The notes beneath the pieces were generated by a model that made no database searches, had not been told where the DNA came from, and saw nothing but the letters and a program-made list of their open reading frames with translations. A program made the position numbers and the translations under genes. A stretch of DNA of 45,528 bases, from NCBI GenBank assembly GCA_034007295.1, contig JAVERC010000027.1:1-45528 (forward strand), written 5' to 3'. This DNA comes from JACKCP01 sp034007295 (GTDB lineage: Bacteria > Desulfobacterota > Desulfobacteria > Desulfobacterales > JACKCP01). Below are positions 24,753-33,095 of the stretch, piece by piece (positions within the stretch are counted from its first letter, which is position 1; the number at the start of each line of letters is the position of its first letter).

Positions 24753-27581
24753 TCAAATAGCTATACTGTCATGGACAGCCTGGCTTAATTCATTTGCTCT
24801 GAATGGTTTTGTTATAAATCCTTTGATTCCCTGTTTTTTTAAATAATCAAGTTCTTCTTCTTTTGCAAAACCTGAAGCAATAAGCACCTTTACCCCTGAA
24901 GATAATTTTTTAAGCTCTATAAAGCAGTCTTTACCGTTCATTTCAGGCATTATCATATCTAAAATAACAAGATCAATTTTATCTGGATTTTTTTGGAAAA
25001 TATCAATTGCCTGTTTTCCATGTTCTGCTGTGATAACTTTATAGCCAAAATCCTTTAGAATATTTGCTGCTGATGTTCTTACTATATATTCATCATCTAC
25101 TATCAGGATTGTTCCATGTCCTTTTATGGGTGAAAAAATTTGGTTTGAATTTTTTATATTTGAATTTTTACTCAGTGGAAGAAGAATTTGAAAAGATGTT
25201 CCTGAATTAAGTCTGGTAAGTACATTTATTTCGCCTTTATGCTGGGAAATGGTTCCAAGAACAGCAGAAAGACCTAGACCTGTTCCTTTACCTTCTGATT
25301 TAGTTGTAAAAAAAGGTTCAAAAATTCTTTTTAAATCTTTATCAGGGATTCCGCATCCTGTATCTTTTATTTCAATTTTTGCATAATTCCCTGGATTTAT
25401 ATCAAATTGTGATGCTGTACAATAAGATTGATCAAGGTCTATTATAGAGGAAATAATTGAAATTTCTCCGCCTTCAGGCATTGAATGTGAAGCATTTATA
25501 AGAATATTTAAAAAAGCACTCTGGAGCTGTGATGGATTTCCAATCACAAACAAAGGCTCTTTTGACAGGGATTTATTTATTTTTATTCTTTTGTCTATTG
25601 TCGGCTCTACAATTTCAACTGCTTCTTTCAAGGGCTTGATTATATCTATTGCTGTAGATGCCTCAGGCTGTTTTCTTGCAAAGGCAAGAAGTTTGGAAAT
25701 AAGATCGGCAGCTCTTTTTGATGATTGTATAATCATGTTGAAATATTTTTGTGTTTCAGGTGTTGTTTCAATTTTTGTTTCAAGAAGGTCAACTGTCATG
25801 ACAATGCCTCCAAGAATATTGTTAAAGTCATGGGCTATGCCTCCTGCAAGCTGTCCTATGGCTTTCATTTTTTGTGCCTGTCTTAGTTGTTCATGAATAT
25901 AAATTTCTTCTGTAACATCCCTGAATACAAAAACAAAACCAATTACTTTTCCGTTGTCATTTTTTATTGGAGCACCTGAATTTGAAATTTGGTATTCTTT
26001 TTTATCCTTTGAAATTAAAATAAGATTATTTTTTAACTGAGTGCTGGTTGCTTTATCTAATATTTTTTGGGCTGGAATTTCAATAAACCCTTTATTTTCC
26101 ATATATACAAGCTTTAGAACATTGGAAATATTTTCACCTGCTGCCTCATCAGATGTCCATCCTGTAAGGTTTTGTGCAACAGAATTTATTCTTGTAATAT
26201 TTCCTTTAATATCTGTTGCAATTACTGCATCACCAATGGAATTTAGGGTTACTCTTAAATTCTCTTCGTTATTTTTTAATTTTTCTGTTGTTTTGTTAAT
26301 TTTTTTGAATGTTTTTTGAAGAACTTTTGCCAGTTCTTTTGTTTCAGAAGAGCCTATGACTGGAATATTAACTTTTTCCAGATTGAGGCCCATTATTGAG
26401 CCGGCAGATTGGGCTAGTTTATCTAGGGGGGATGAAATGCTTTTTGATATTATTGCTGCTGCAATTAGAGCAAGACCAAGCATTATACATGAAACAAGAA
26501 TCATATATTTGCCAAGGTTCCATATTGGTTTTTCAATGTCATCAATATAATATGTAACATTTATGTACCAATCTAGAGGTTCATGATAGCTTAAGTATGC
26601 AACTTTACTTATTTTTTTTTCAACTGATTTTCCAGGTTTGTCCCATAGGTAAAAAAAAGTATGTTGTTTGTTTTTTACAGCTTTAATAATTTCATCAAGG
26701 ATATAGCCTCCTGTTGCAGGATTAATAAGATTTGAGCCATCCTGATTTTCCAGTGAAGGATGGATAAGTATTTTTTTTTGCCCTGTGAAAAGGAACATAT
26801 ATCCGGAATCTTGTACTTTTTTATCATTAAATGCCGATTCAAGAGACTTTATGGCAGTACTTAATTTTTCCTGTTCAAGTTTTTCAATGTCTTCAATGTA
26901 GACGCCTGTTGATATTAGCCAGTTCCATGGTTTGAAAAGTTTAACAAAAGAAATCTTTGGCTTAAGTTCGTTTTTATTAGTGTTTCCTGGCTTGTACCAT
27001 AAATATTTGGCAAAACCTTCTCCGTTTTTTTTAGTAATTTCATAGAAGAGTTCGGAAAGATTTTTTTTTTCATTGTTGTCTATGAGGACGTTATGTTCAG
27101 GTGTTGACATTGGCAGACCTTCAAATTCGGGGAAGATGGGATGCATCTTCATAATAGTATATGGACGGGTTGTATCGCTGATCCAGAAGTATCCTACTTT
27201 GTCATTAAATCGCATTTTTCTAATCTGTTCTTTGGCCATTTTTTTGGCGTCTTCATCTGAGATAAGGCCTTTTTCAACATTTCTTTTGAAAAAATTCAAA
27301 ACAGCAAAAGCAATATCAACTTCGTTTTTTATTTCTTGTTTTCTTTGTTCAATAAGTTTGTTTTTAAAAAAAATGATGTCTTTATGAGCATTTTCTACAG
27401 CACTGTTTACAGAACTTAAAAGAATTGTGGCATTTTTTTCCTGAATTTTCAGCAGCTCGGATTTAGTTTGCCTGTGTACAGTATAAATAAGAAGTGAGGT
27501 TGTAATTATTATGAGACCTGAGGCAAGAGCAAAGATTCTTGAGCTCATGGACTGAAATATGGTAAATTTTTTATTTTGCAT
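24753..27581 (-). CDS. Hybrid sensor histidine kinase (Cache, PAS, HisKA, REC)
   Basis: A 942-residue membrane sensor. An N-terminal helix (about 14-33) is followed by a periplasmic part with tandem Cache-type domains (about 60-350). The Cache repeats show as DKVGYFWISDT...FKPWNWLISTGVYIEDIE and DSGYMFLFTGQKKILIHP...EPLDWYINVTYYIDDIE. A second helix lies at about 359-379, then a PAS domain (about 442-560). The HisKA box has His584 in GGIAHDFNNILGGI. The ATPase shows DTGCGIPDKDLKRIFEPFF and GTGLGLS. A C-terminal receiver has Asp875 and Lys925. Cache kinases of this type sense small organic ligands outside the membrane. No cognate output regulator is adjacent. Confidence 0.94.
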   Translation of the reverse strand: MQNKKFTIFQSMSSRIFALASGLIIITTSLLIYTVHRQTKSELLKIQEKNATILLSSVNSAVENAHKDIIFFKNKLIEQRKQEIKNEVDIAFAVLNFFKRNVEKGLISDEDAKKMAKEQIRKMRFNDKVGYFWISDTTRPYTIMKMHPIFPEFEGLPMSTPEHNVLIDNNEKKNLSELFYEITKKNGEGFAKYLWYKPGNTNKNELKPKISFVKLFKPWNWLISTGVYIEDIEKLEQEKLSTAIKSLESAFNDKKVQDSGYMFLFTGQKKILIHPSLENQDGSNLINPATGGYILDEIIKAVKNKQHTFFYLWDKPGKSVEKKISKVAYLSYHEPLDWYINVTYYIDDIEKPIWNLGKYMILVSCIMLGLALIAAAIISKSISSPLDKLAQSAGSIMGLNLEKVNIPVIGSSETKELAKVLQKTFKKINKTTEKLKNNEENLRVTLNSIGDAVIATDIKGNITRINSVAQNLTGWTSDEAAGENISNVLKLVYMENKGFIEIPAQKILDKATSTQLKNNLILISKDKKEYQISNSGAPIKNDNGKVIGFVFVFRDVTEEIYIHEQLRQAQKMKAIGQLAGGIAHDFNNILGGIVMTVDLLETKIETTPETQKYFNMIIQSSKRAADLISKLLAFARKQPEASTAIDIIKPLKEAVEIVEPTIDKRIKINKSLSKEPLFVIGNPSQLQSAFLNILINASHSMPEGGEISIISSIIDLDQSYCTASQFDINPGNYAKIEIKDTGCGIPDKDLKRIFEPFFTTKSEGKGTGLGLSAVLGTISQHKGEINVLTRLNSGTSFQILLPLSKNSNIKNSNQIFSPIKGHGTILIVDDEYIVRTSAANILKDFGYKVITAEHGKQAIDIFQKNPDKIDLVILDMIMPEMNGKDCFIELKKLSSGVKVLIASGFAKEEELDYLKKQGIKGFITKPFRANELSQAVHDSIAI

Positions 27582-27649
27582 TTTTCCCCGGCTGAATAAG
27601 TTTAGGATTGATTATATCTGCAAAGATTATAAATATCAAAATCTATATA

Positions 27650-27791
27650 TAGCTGCTGAACGAAAGCGGCATTTTTTGTCCATTTTAAAGTCAGATTCAA
27701 AGTTTAATGGTGATAATACTCAAGTATCCTAAAGTTTAAATTTTTTATCTGTTTTGAATGAAATAAAATTTTCGTTTGCGACCAATCGCTA
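27650..27791 (-). repeat. Family B inverted-repeat element, copy B3
   Basis: A 142-bp element in reverse orientation (GCTGCTGAACGAAAGCGGC at its left end), flanked by TATA on both sides. It is the most diverged interior of the set. It fills about half of the divergent gap between the hybrid kinase and the TudS/DUF523 gene, so it lies within or between their promoters. Confidence 0.8.
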
Positions 27792-27857
27792 TATATTAAA
27801 AATTATTTGGAATATTAAGATTTATTAATTGAAAAACAGGTTTGGGGTTTTATTTAT

Positions 27858-28343
27858 ATGGCAAAAATATTGGTAAGCTCTTGTCTTTTGGGATTTAAAG
27901 TAAGGTATAACGGAAGTAACATGCCGGTTTTGGATAAAAGATTTGAAAAAGTAATTTTAGAAAATGAGATTATTCATTTTTGTCCAGAGGTCTTTGCAGG
28001 CTTGTCTATTCCAAGACTGCCTTGTGAAATTTATAAAGGCGATGGTGAGGATGTATTGTCAGGTTCAGCAAAAGTTTTGTGCAATAATGGCTTGGATCTT
28101 ACTAAAGAATTTTTAACAGGTGCAAAAAAAGCCCTTGATAAATGTATTAAAGAGTCAATCTTATGTGCACTGCTTACAGAGTCAAGCCCGTCATGTGGCA
28201 GTAATTTAATATATGACGGCTCTTTCAGAGGAACAAAAAAGCCTGGAAAAGGAGTTACTGCTGCTTTGCTTGCAAAGTCCAAAATAAATGTTTTTAGTCA
28301 GCATGATATTGCTAAGCTTATTGAATATCTAAATGAACATTGA
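27858..28343 (+). CDS. DUF523 / TudS-like iron-sulfur protein
   Basis: A 161-residue protein with the DUF523 pattern VSSCLLGFKVRYNG near the N-terminus, then FCPEV, GLSIPRLPCEI, TESSPSCGS and a GKGVTAALL stretch near the end. The three conserved cysteines are Cys9, Cys42 and Cys113. They match the cluster-binding cysteines of TudS, the thiouracil desulfurase of this family, so an [Fe-S]-dependent desulfuration role on sulfurated nucleobases or similar compounds is likely. The real substrate in this organism is unknown. The ribosome site is weak. It is a single gene between two family B elements. Confidence 0.88.
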   Translation: MAKILVSSCLLGFKVRYNGSNMPVLDKRFEKVILENEIIHFCPEVFAGLSIPRLPCEIYKGDGEDVLSGSAKVLCNNGLDLTKEFLTGAKKALDKCIKESILCALLTESSPSCGSNLIYDGSFRGTKKPGKGVTAALLAKSKINVFSQHDIAKLIEYLNEH

Positions 28344-28396
28344 AGTAAAATTTTGGGTAGTTTTGGCATTAGATTCAATATTATAAAAAATTTAAG

Positions 28397-28541
28397 TAGT
28401 TGCTGAACGAAAACGGCCTTTTTTGCCCATTCTTAAGTCAGATTCAAAATTTAATCCTCAAAATACTCCATGTATTCCTGCGGTTAAATTTTTCATCTTC
28501 CTTGAACTGAGCAAAAAATTCTCGTTTTCGGCCAATCACTA
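28397..28541 (-). repeat. Family B inverted-repeat element, copy B4
   Basis: A 145-bp element in reverse orientation, TA to TA. It is very close to B1 (ends GTTGCTGAACGAAAACGG and CTCGTTTTCGGCCAATCAC). It lies 53 bp after the DUF523 stop. Confidence 0.85.
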
Positions 28542-28569
28542 AGTATTTTATGAGGTAAAAGTTTTTATT

Positions 28570-28606
28570 TTGAACTGAACAATAAAGTTTTTTTAGCCAA
28601 TCACTA
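28570..28606 (-). repeat. Family B fragment in tandem with B4
   Basis: Only the outer 37 bp of one end (TTGAACTGAACAATAAAG then AGCCAATCACTA) repeats the right end of B4, 28 bp downstream of it. It stops 8 bp before the stop codon of the solute-binding gene, suggesting a second, truncated insertion. Confidence 0.65.
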
Positions 28607-28614
28607 AACAGATA

Positions 28615-29472
28615 TTAATATTTGTTCATCCACCAAAGAGAATCTAGTGTTGTTTGTTCAGTAATTTCAGGGTGTTTAAGAAACAAAATTTTTCTTTTTG
28701 AAAGATGAGATTTTTTAATAGTTTCTTTGTAATGCTTTAAAAAAAGCTCTTTAAAACTCCCGTCTTTTTCGGCAAGATCAAGTCCTTTTTCAATTTTTTT
28801 GGCAAGTTTTGTGTCTTTTTTATTGAGAAAAAAATAAACAGGACAGGGATAATAAAATGCCAGATTATCCTCAATTATTATATTTTTGTATTTATTTTTT
28901 TTTGATTCAAACTCCTGCCAGACTTCATTAATTCCTCTTGGAAAATAATCAAACCTTTTATGGTTTAGTGTTTTGAATAGATGTTCATATACTGCAATGC
29001 CAACTGTGTTTATGTTGTTATATTTTAAAATTTCCATATCAGCCCAATGCGGACTGAATCCGCAGACAAGTGTTTTGTCTACAAAAGGCCTGATGGAATT
29101 AATGTTTTCAAATTTGCTTTTATTGTCTTTGTGAATCAGAAAAATTCTGTAACCAAGCATTCCAAAAAGGACAGGCTTTTTTATTGCAAGAAATGAATTT
29201 TCTCTTTCTTTATTTGTAGGAATAAAGGCAATATTAATAAGTTCTGGTTTATTTTTTAAAAAATACAGCCCTCTTGCTTCTGTTATATCATCATTAAACG
29301 GCTGATATACTATTGTTTCTTTTTCATTTGCTGATTTTGAAAGAGCAAGTTTTAAAAGTTCCAATCTGTATATATATCTCTGATCTTTTTGAAAATATTT
29401 AATTTCTATGATATTTGCTTTGCAGAGAAGAGGAAGCAAAGAAAATAACACTAAATAAAGTTTGAATTTCAT
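28615..29472 (-). CDS. Periplasmic solute-binding-like protein
   Basis: A 285-residue protein with a signal peptide (1-19, ending in CKAN). The body looks like a divergent family-3 solute-binding fold: IEIKYFQKDQRYIYRLELLKLALSK, a LINIAFIPTNKERE loop, and the C-terminal KKIEKGLDLAEKDGSFKELF helix usual for this fold. Such proteins are common in gamma- and deltaproteobacteria without a transporter. None is adjacent here. It is first or alone in its orientation, 31 bp downstream of the YdjM-like gene, so the two may form an operon. Confidence 0.75.
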   Translation of the reverse strand: MKFKLYLVLFSLLPLLCKANIIEIKYFQKDQRYIYRLELLKLALSKSANEKETIVYQPFNDDITEARGLYFLKNKPELINIAFIPTNKERENSFLAIKKPVLFGMLGYRIFLIHKDNKSKFENINSIRPFVDKTLVCGFSPHWADMEILKYNNINTVGIAVYEHLFKTLNHKRFDYFPRGINEVWQEFESKKNKYKNIIIEDNLAFYYPCPVYFFLNKKDTKLAKKIEKGLDLAEKDGSFKELFLKHYKETIKKSHLSKRKILFLKHPEITEQTTLDSLWWMNKY

Positions 29473-29503
29473 GGTTTTTTACTTTCTTTTTTTATAAAAA
29501 AAA

Positions 29504-30517
29504 TTATAAATCTTTAATCTTTGAAAATAAATCACTTACTGCTTTTTTGTAATTTATATTTTTTTTTGTTACAGTTTTAAGCTCATTTGGGTTTTTAGTT
29601 ATCTCCCAGGTGAATATATATTCCCATTCATTTGAGGGTGCCTTGTCATAAGGCCTGAATTCTCCAAATCTCAAATCAGACATTGTTAAAGTTCCGTTTT
29701 TTATTTCAGCAGTCCAAAAACCTTTTGAAAACCAGTTTATGGCTTTTATATTATTTTGATTTTCAATTGATTTTATAAGCTCTTCATTTCTTGGAATAAA
29801 ATCAAATCTGATTTTATTTTTTGGATTATTTCCAAGTATTGAAAAATATCCTATAAAAAGGCCTTTGTCTGTTCTTGCAATATGCCTCCATAAAATTGTA
29901 TTCATTGGAGTTGCACTGGTGATTGAATTAAGAACTTTTATGTTTTTTGACTCAAGGTTTTTTTTGAAAGTTAAATCTGCGTATCTTAGAGCTGAAAGAG
30001 AAAATAAAACATAAACACTGCTTATAAAAATTCCTGCACAATTTGCTTTAAATCCTTTTTTTGCATTAAAAGCAATTCCTGCAAAAATTCCTGCAAGCAA
30101 AGGAATTGTATACATTGGATCAATTATATAAAGGTTTCCAATTGCAAATCCGTATCTGTTAAAGGGTGATAAAATCTGGGTTCCATAAACAGTAAAAATA
30201 TCAATTGCAACATGGGTTGCAAAAATTAAAAAAAGACCGGTAAAAAATTTAAAATCAGATAAATTACATTTCCGGGCTTTTTTTAAAAATAATTTGTAAA
30301 GAAAAAAACTTGCCAGGAAAACAAAAAAAATTGAGTGAGATTCCCCTCTGTGCCAGTAAAGCCTTTGAACCCCATTTAAAAAAGGATAAATAATAATATC
30401 AAGATCCGGGATTGTTCCAATTACAGCTCCAAAGGCAAATGCTTTTTTACCAAAATTTTTGTGCCAGAAAAGATGAGCTATTGAAGCACCCAGTGCTGCT
30501 TGTGTTACTGAATCCAT
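29504..30517 (-). CDS. YdjM-like membrane-bound metal-dependent hydrolase
   Basis: A 337-residue protein. The N-terminal part has the YdjM/DUF457 signature MDSVTQAALGASIAHLFW, PDLDIIIYPF and HRGESHS, whose His and Asp residues bind metal. Several helices follow (about 60-195), and a soluble C-terminal domain ends the protein (about 205-330). E. coli YdjM is a LexA-regulated inner-membrane protein of about 196 residues, and this one is longer by the C-terminal domain. The catalytic role is predicted only. A family B element lies 87 bp upstream of the start. Confidence 0.85.
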   Translation of the reverse strand: MDSVTQAALGASIAHLFWHKNFGKKAFAFGAVIGTIPDLDIIIYPFLNGVQRLYWHRGESHSIFFVFLASFFLYKLFLKKARKCNLSDFKFFTGLFLIFATHVAIDIFTVYGTQILSPFNRYGFAIGNLYIIDPMYTIPLLAGIFAGIAFNAKKGFKANCAGIFISSVYVLFSLSALRYADLTFKKNLESKNIKVLNSITSATPMNTILWRHIARTDKGLFIGYFSILGNNPKNKIRFDFIPRNEELIKSIENQNNIKAINWFSKGFWTAEIKNGTLTMSDLRFGEFRPYDKAPSNEWEYIFTWEITKNPNELKTVTKKNINYKKAVSDLFSKIKDL

Positions 30518-30603
30518 AGTATTTTCTTTTTATAAGGTTTTGTTTGTATTGCTAAAATATAAATAATCATTTTTTTTGGCATTAAAATCCAGAAAAAAAT
30601 AAT

Positions 30604-30746
30604 TAGTGAGCGGACGAAAACTAGAATTTTGTTTCTTTCAAGGAAAATGAAAAATTTAACCTTTAGGATAGATTTGGTATTTTGAGGATTATATTTTGAA
30701 TTTGATTTTAGAATGGACAAAAAAGACTGTTTCCCTTTAGCAGCTA
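30604..30746 (+). repeat. Family B inverted-repeat element, copy B5
   Basis: A 143-bp element, TA to TA, diverged at both ends (GTGAGCGGACGAAAACTAG; TTTCCCTTTAGCAGC). It lies between the YdjM-like gene's start and the terminator of the 62-residue gene. Confidence 0.8.
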
Positions 30747-30772
30747 AATAATTTTTTGGATTTTTAAAACCA

Positions 30773-30802
30773 AAAAGTTCTGGATTGTTTTCCAGAACTT
30801 TT
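30773..30802 (-). terminator. Rho-independent terminator of the 62-residue gene
   Basis: A perfect 12-bp stem AAAAGTTCTGGA/TCCAGAACTTTT with a 6-nt loop. Read on the minus strand it is followed by TGGTTTT, and it lies 29 bp after the small gene's stop. Confidence 0.75.
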
Positions 30803-30831
30803 CAGGTTTTAGTTAAGCTGCTGGTTGGTTA

Positions 30832-31020
30832 TCAGCATGTCCAGGGGATGAATAAATCAAATTTTGGGCTGGCTGTGAAAATGTTTTTTAATTTTGCCTG
30901 AAGACTTGCAAAGTCAAATGTTTCTATTTGTTTTTTTAAATTTTTTCCAGATTTTTCCTGAAACTTATTGATTAGTAATCCAATGTTGTAGGCTTTGGTA
31001 TTGATGCTTAGAGAGTACAT
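30832..31020 (-). CDS. Small protein of unknown function, 62 residues
   Basis: A short gene with good translation and termination signals: AAGGAG lies 6 nt before the ATG, and a clear hairpin terminator follows. The protein is Lys-rich and helical-looking over residues 10-50, and ends in a less polar tail FDLFIPWTC with a C-terminal Cys. No signal peptide or transmembrane segment is visible. I do not recognise the family. The lone terminal Cys raises the idea of a modified or membrane-tethered peptide, but no modification enzyme is nearby. The 309 bp upstream (31021-31329) hold only AT-rich DNA and its presumed promoter. Confidence 0.6.
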   Translation of the reverse strand: MYSLSINTKAYNIGLLINKFQEKSGKNLKKQIETFDFASLQAKLKNIFTASPKFDLFIPWTC

Positions 31021-31329
31021 AAAATCTCCTTTTTTTTGTTTAAATTATGTTCATGCGAGCTGAACATGGTTTTAAGTTCTGCATATCTATAATACAATTA
31101 ATGTGCCATTTTTTTTGTGTTGTGGATTTAATCAATATAAAAAAATAAATAACCAGATTTAACTATCTGATAATAAAAAATAAAATTATTAATATCACAG
31201 GTTTTTAAATTAAATAATTTTATAAAAAGAATGGTTTATATTTAAGTTTTTTGCTGGGATTATTTTATGAATGTGCATTTTATGAATGTTAATTTGCATG
31301 GAATGTATGATCTCAGTTCAGGTCTTTTA

Positions 31330-31451
31330 AACTTGAATCGAGCGATTTTCAAGTTTGCTGAATATAACGGCAAATTGTATCAGGCTATACTTTTGCTATG
31401 TGTGATACAAAACTTTTGGTGAATTTGTTATTTAACAGTTTTCAATTCAGG
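31330..31451. repeat. Palindromic element family A, third copy
   Basis: A 122-bp copy. The left end AACTTGAATCGAGCG and the segment ATTTTCAAGTTTGCTGAATA, continuing through ATAACGGCAAATTG and ATACTTTTGCTATG, nearly match 11938-12010. The right end is degenerate (TTTTCAATTCAGG). It lies directly before a sigma-54 activator relic. Confidence 0.7.
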
Positions 31452-31505
31452 CAAAGCTTTTAAGGATGATCTAGGAAAGAGAACTTATAAGAATAGAATT
31501 AAGTT

Positions 31506-31613
31506 ATGGATATTTTAACCTGTTATTCATTTCCGTGTAATGTAAGGGAGCTTGAAAATATTGTTGAACATGTTGTTTCAATGGCAAAGGGAAGAATGAT
31601 AAAAATCCACTGA
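31506..31613 (+). pseudogene. Relic of a sigma-54-dependent activator
   Basis: The 35-residue ORF reads ILTCYSFPCNVRELENIVEHVV, then SMAKGRMI. It corresponds to the conserved PGNVRELENxIERAV segment at the end of the AAA+ domain of NtrC-like activators, with G changed to C. In another frame at 31453-31476 the text AFKDDLGKR resembles the F-x-E/D-DLYYR motif that normally lies about 90 residues earlier. So the gene appears frameshifted and internally deleted, and only fragments remain. No helix-turn-helix follows. Confidence 0.65.
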
Positions 31614-31672
31614 TAGTGTAATTCACCATGCAAAAACTGATGAAAGCAGCAATAATATTTAGTTTTTTTAAT

Positions 31673-31712
31673 TAGTGATGGCCGAAAACGAGAATTTTTC
31701 GTTCATCATCTA
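31673..31712 (+). repeat. Family B remnant: the two ends joined, 40 bp
   Basis: GTGATGGCCGAAAACGAGAA is followed at once by TTTTTCGTTCATCATC, so the left and right ends are present without the interior, still bounded by TA. It ends 1 bp before the MscS stop codon. Confidence 0.7.
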
Positions 31713-31713
31713 A

Positions 31714-32841
31714 CTATTTGAATTCTCCATCAGGAAGGTGCTCAACATATAAGGACTGTGAAGGGAAAGCAAAGTCAGTTCCTGAGTTTTCAACTATATT
31801 TTTTATTTCAAGTGCAAAATTTTCTTTTATTTCAAGCCATTCTTTCCACACAATTGTACGGGTAAAGCAGTAAATCATCAAATCTATGGACGAGTCATTG
31901 AATTTGTCAACACGTACAAATAAAGGTGCTTCAGGGGGATTTACAAAATCAGGCGAATTTAATAGATATCCTTCAATCTGGTTTCTTACTGTTTTTAATT
32001 GTTCAATTTTTGTGTCATATTTTAAACCTATCATCCATGAAATTCTTCTGAATGTCATTTCGCTGAAATTTATTACTGAATTGTCAGAAAGTCTTGAATT
32101 TGGAACAAAAACAGGTGCTTTATCAAATCGTCTTATTTTTGTGGAACGAAAACCTATGCTTTCAACTGTTCCCTCAACAACACCTTCAACCTTGATCCAG
32201 TCGCCAATGGAAAATCTTTGTTCTGCAAGAATAAGTATTCCTGAAATCAGGTTTTTGAAAAGATCCTGTGCTCCAAGTGCAACAGCAACACCAAAAAGTC
32301 CAAGACCTGCAATAATTGGTCCTATTCTTATTCCCCAGAGTTCAAGAATGGTTGCAAAGCCTATAAAAACAAAAGTTCCTTTTATTAATTTTTTAAGCCA
32401 GTCAATAAGTGATTTGTCAAAAATATTTTCGAGTTTTTCAAGAATCCATGCAAATGCTTCAACAAGATTGTAAAATGCCCAGAATAAAACAAAAACTATT
32501 GCAGATGAAATAAGCTTATCTGCAGCAGCACCTACAGTTTCTGTTAATGTAAGATATTGGCGTGCAATATAAAATCCAAAAACTACAGGTACATAGCTAA
32601 CAGGTTTTTCAAGGGATTTTACTACTTCATCGTCGATTTTGTTTTCAGTTTTCTGTGCAAAATTATTAATTCTGTTAATTATGAATTTGAAAATAATTTT
32701 TCTAAATAAAATAAAGAAAACAATAATACCTGCCGCAACAAGAATTGAACCGATATCAATGCCGAAAACTCCCTGATTCCATACTGTTTTGACAGCTTCA
32801 AGAAAACCTTCAATTTTTTGTGTAAAATTACTTTGTTTCAT
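31714..32841 (-). CDS. Small-conductance mechanosensitive channel family protein
   Basis: A 375-residue MscS-family channel. Helices lie at about 30-55, 85-105, 110-130 and 150-200. The pore helix and beta domain carry the family signature GLGLFGVAVALGAQDLFKNLISGILI, then FSIGDWIKVEGVVEGTVESIGFRSTKIRRFD and VPNSRLSD. The frame is open to 33009, but the upstream 56 residues are polar and unlike the family, so I start at MKQSNFTQK. It should relieve osmotic pressure by opening under membrane tension. It is monocistronic, with a family B remnant at its 3' end. Confidence 0.92.
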   Translation of the reverse strand: MKQSNFTQKIEGFLEAVKTVWNQGVFGIDIGSILVAAGIIVFFILFRKIIFKFIINRINNFAQKTENKIDDEVVKSLEKPVSYVPVVFGFYIARQYLTLTETVGAAADKLISSAIVFVLFWAFYNLVEAFAWILEKLENIFDKSLIDWLKKLIKGTFVFIGFATILELWGIRIGPIIAGLGLFGVAVALGAQDLFKNLISGILILAEQRFSIGDWIKVEGVVEGTVESIGFRSTKIRRFDKAPVFVPNSRLSDNSVINFSEMTFRRISWMIGLKYDTKIEQLKTVRNQIEGYLLNSPDFVNPPEAPLFVRVDKFNDSSIDLMIYCFTRTIVWKEWLEIKENFALEIKNIVENSGTDFAFPSQSLYVEHLPDGEFK

Positions 32842-33095
32842 GAATTTTTCCAAAAATAGTTTGCAAAAGTTTAATTTATAAATTGAAGAGGAATTATAGG
32901 CGGTGTTTTTCCAATGGTCAAGGCCGGGGTAATTCTTTGATTTAAAAGTGTTGTGCATTGTTTGAAAAAAATAGACTTGACGTAGTTTTTCAAAATGCAA
33001 TAACTGCAAGTTAGAATTTTCTTAAACAGAATTTAAGCGTTAATTATTTATATAATTTGAAAATCTAAGAAATTTTTTCAATTAAGGAGTTTTAA

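Noticed and set aside
30505..30720. 71-codon minus-strand reading frame
   Set aside because: It is mostly the antisense of family B copy B5. A similar peptide appears from B7, so it is a by-product of the repeat.
31267..31422. 51-codon plus-strand frame running into the family A copy
   Set aside because: More than half of it is repeat sequence and it has no ribosome site. Treated as chance.
23907..31712. CRISPR-like array, from the clustered repeated sequences
   Set aside because: Repeats are about 142-145 bp, irregularly spaced, in both orientations and separated by genes. No cas gene is present.
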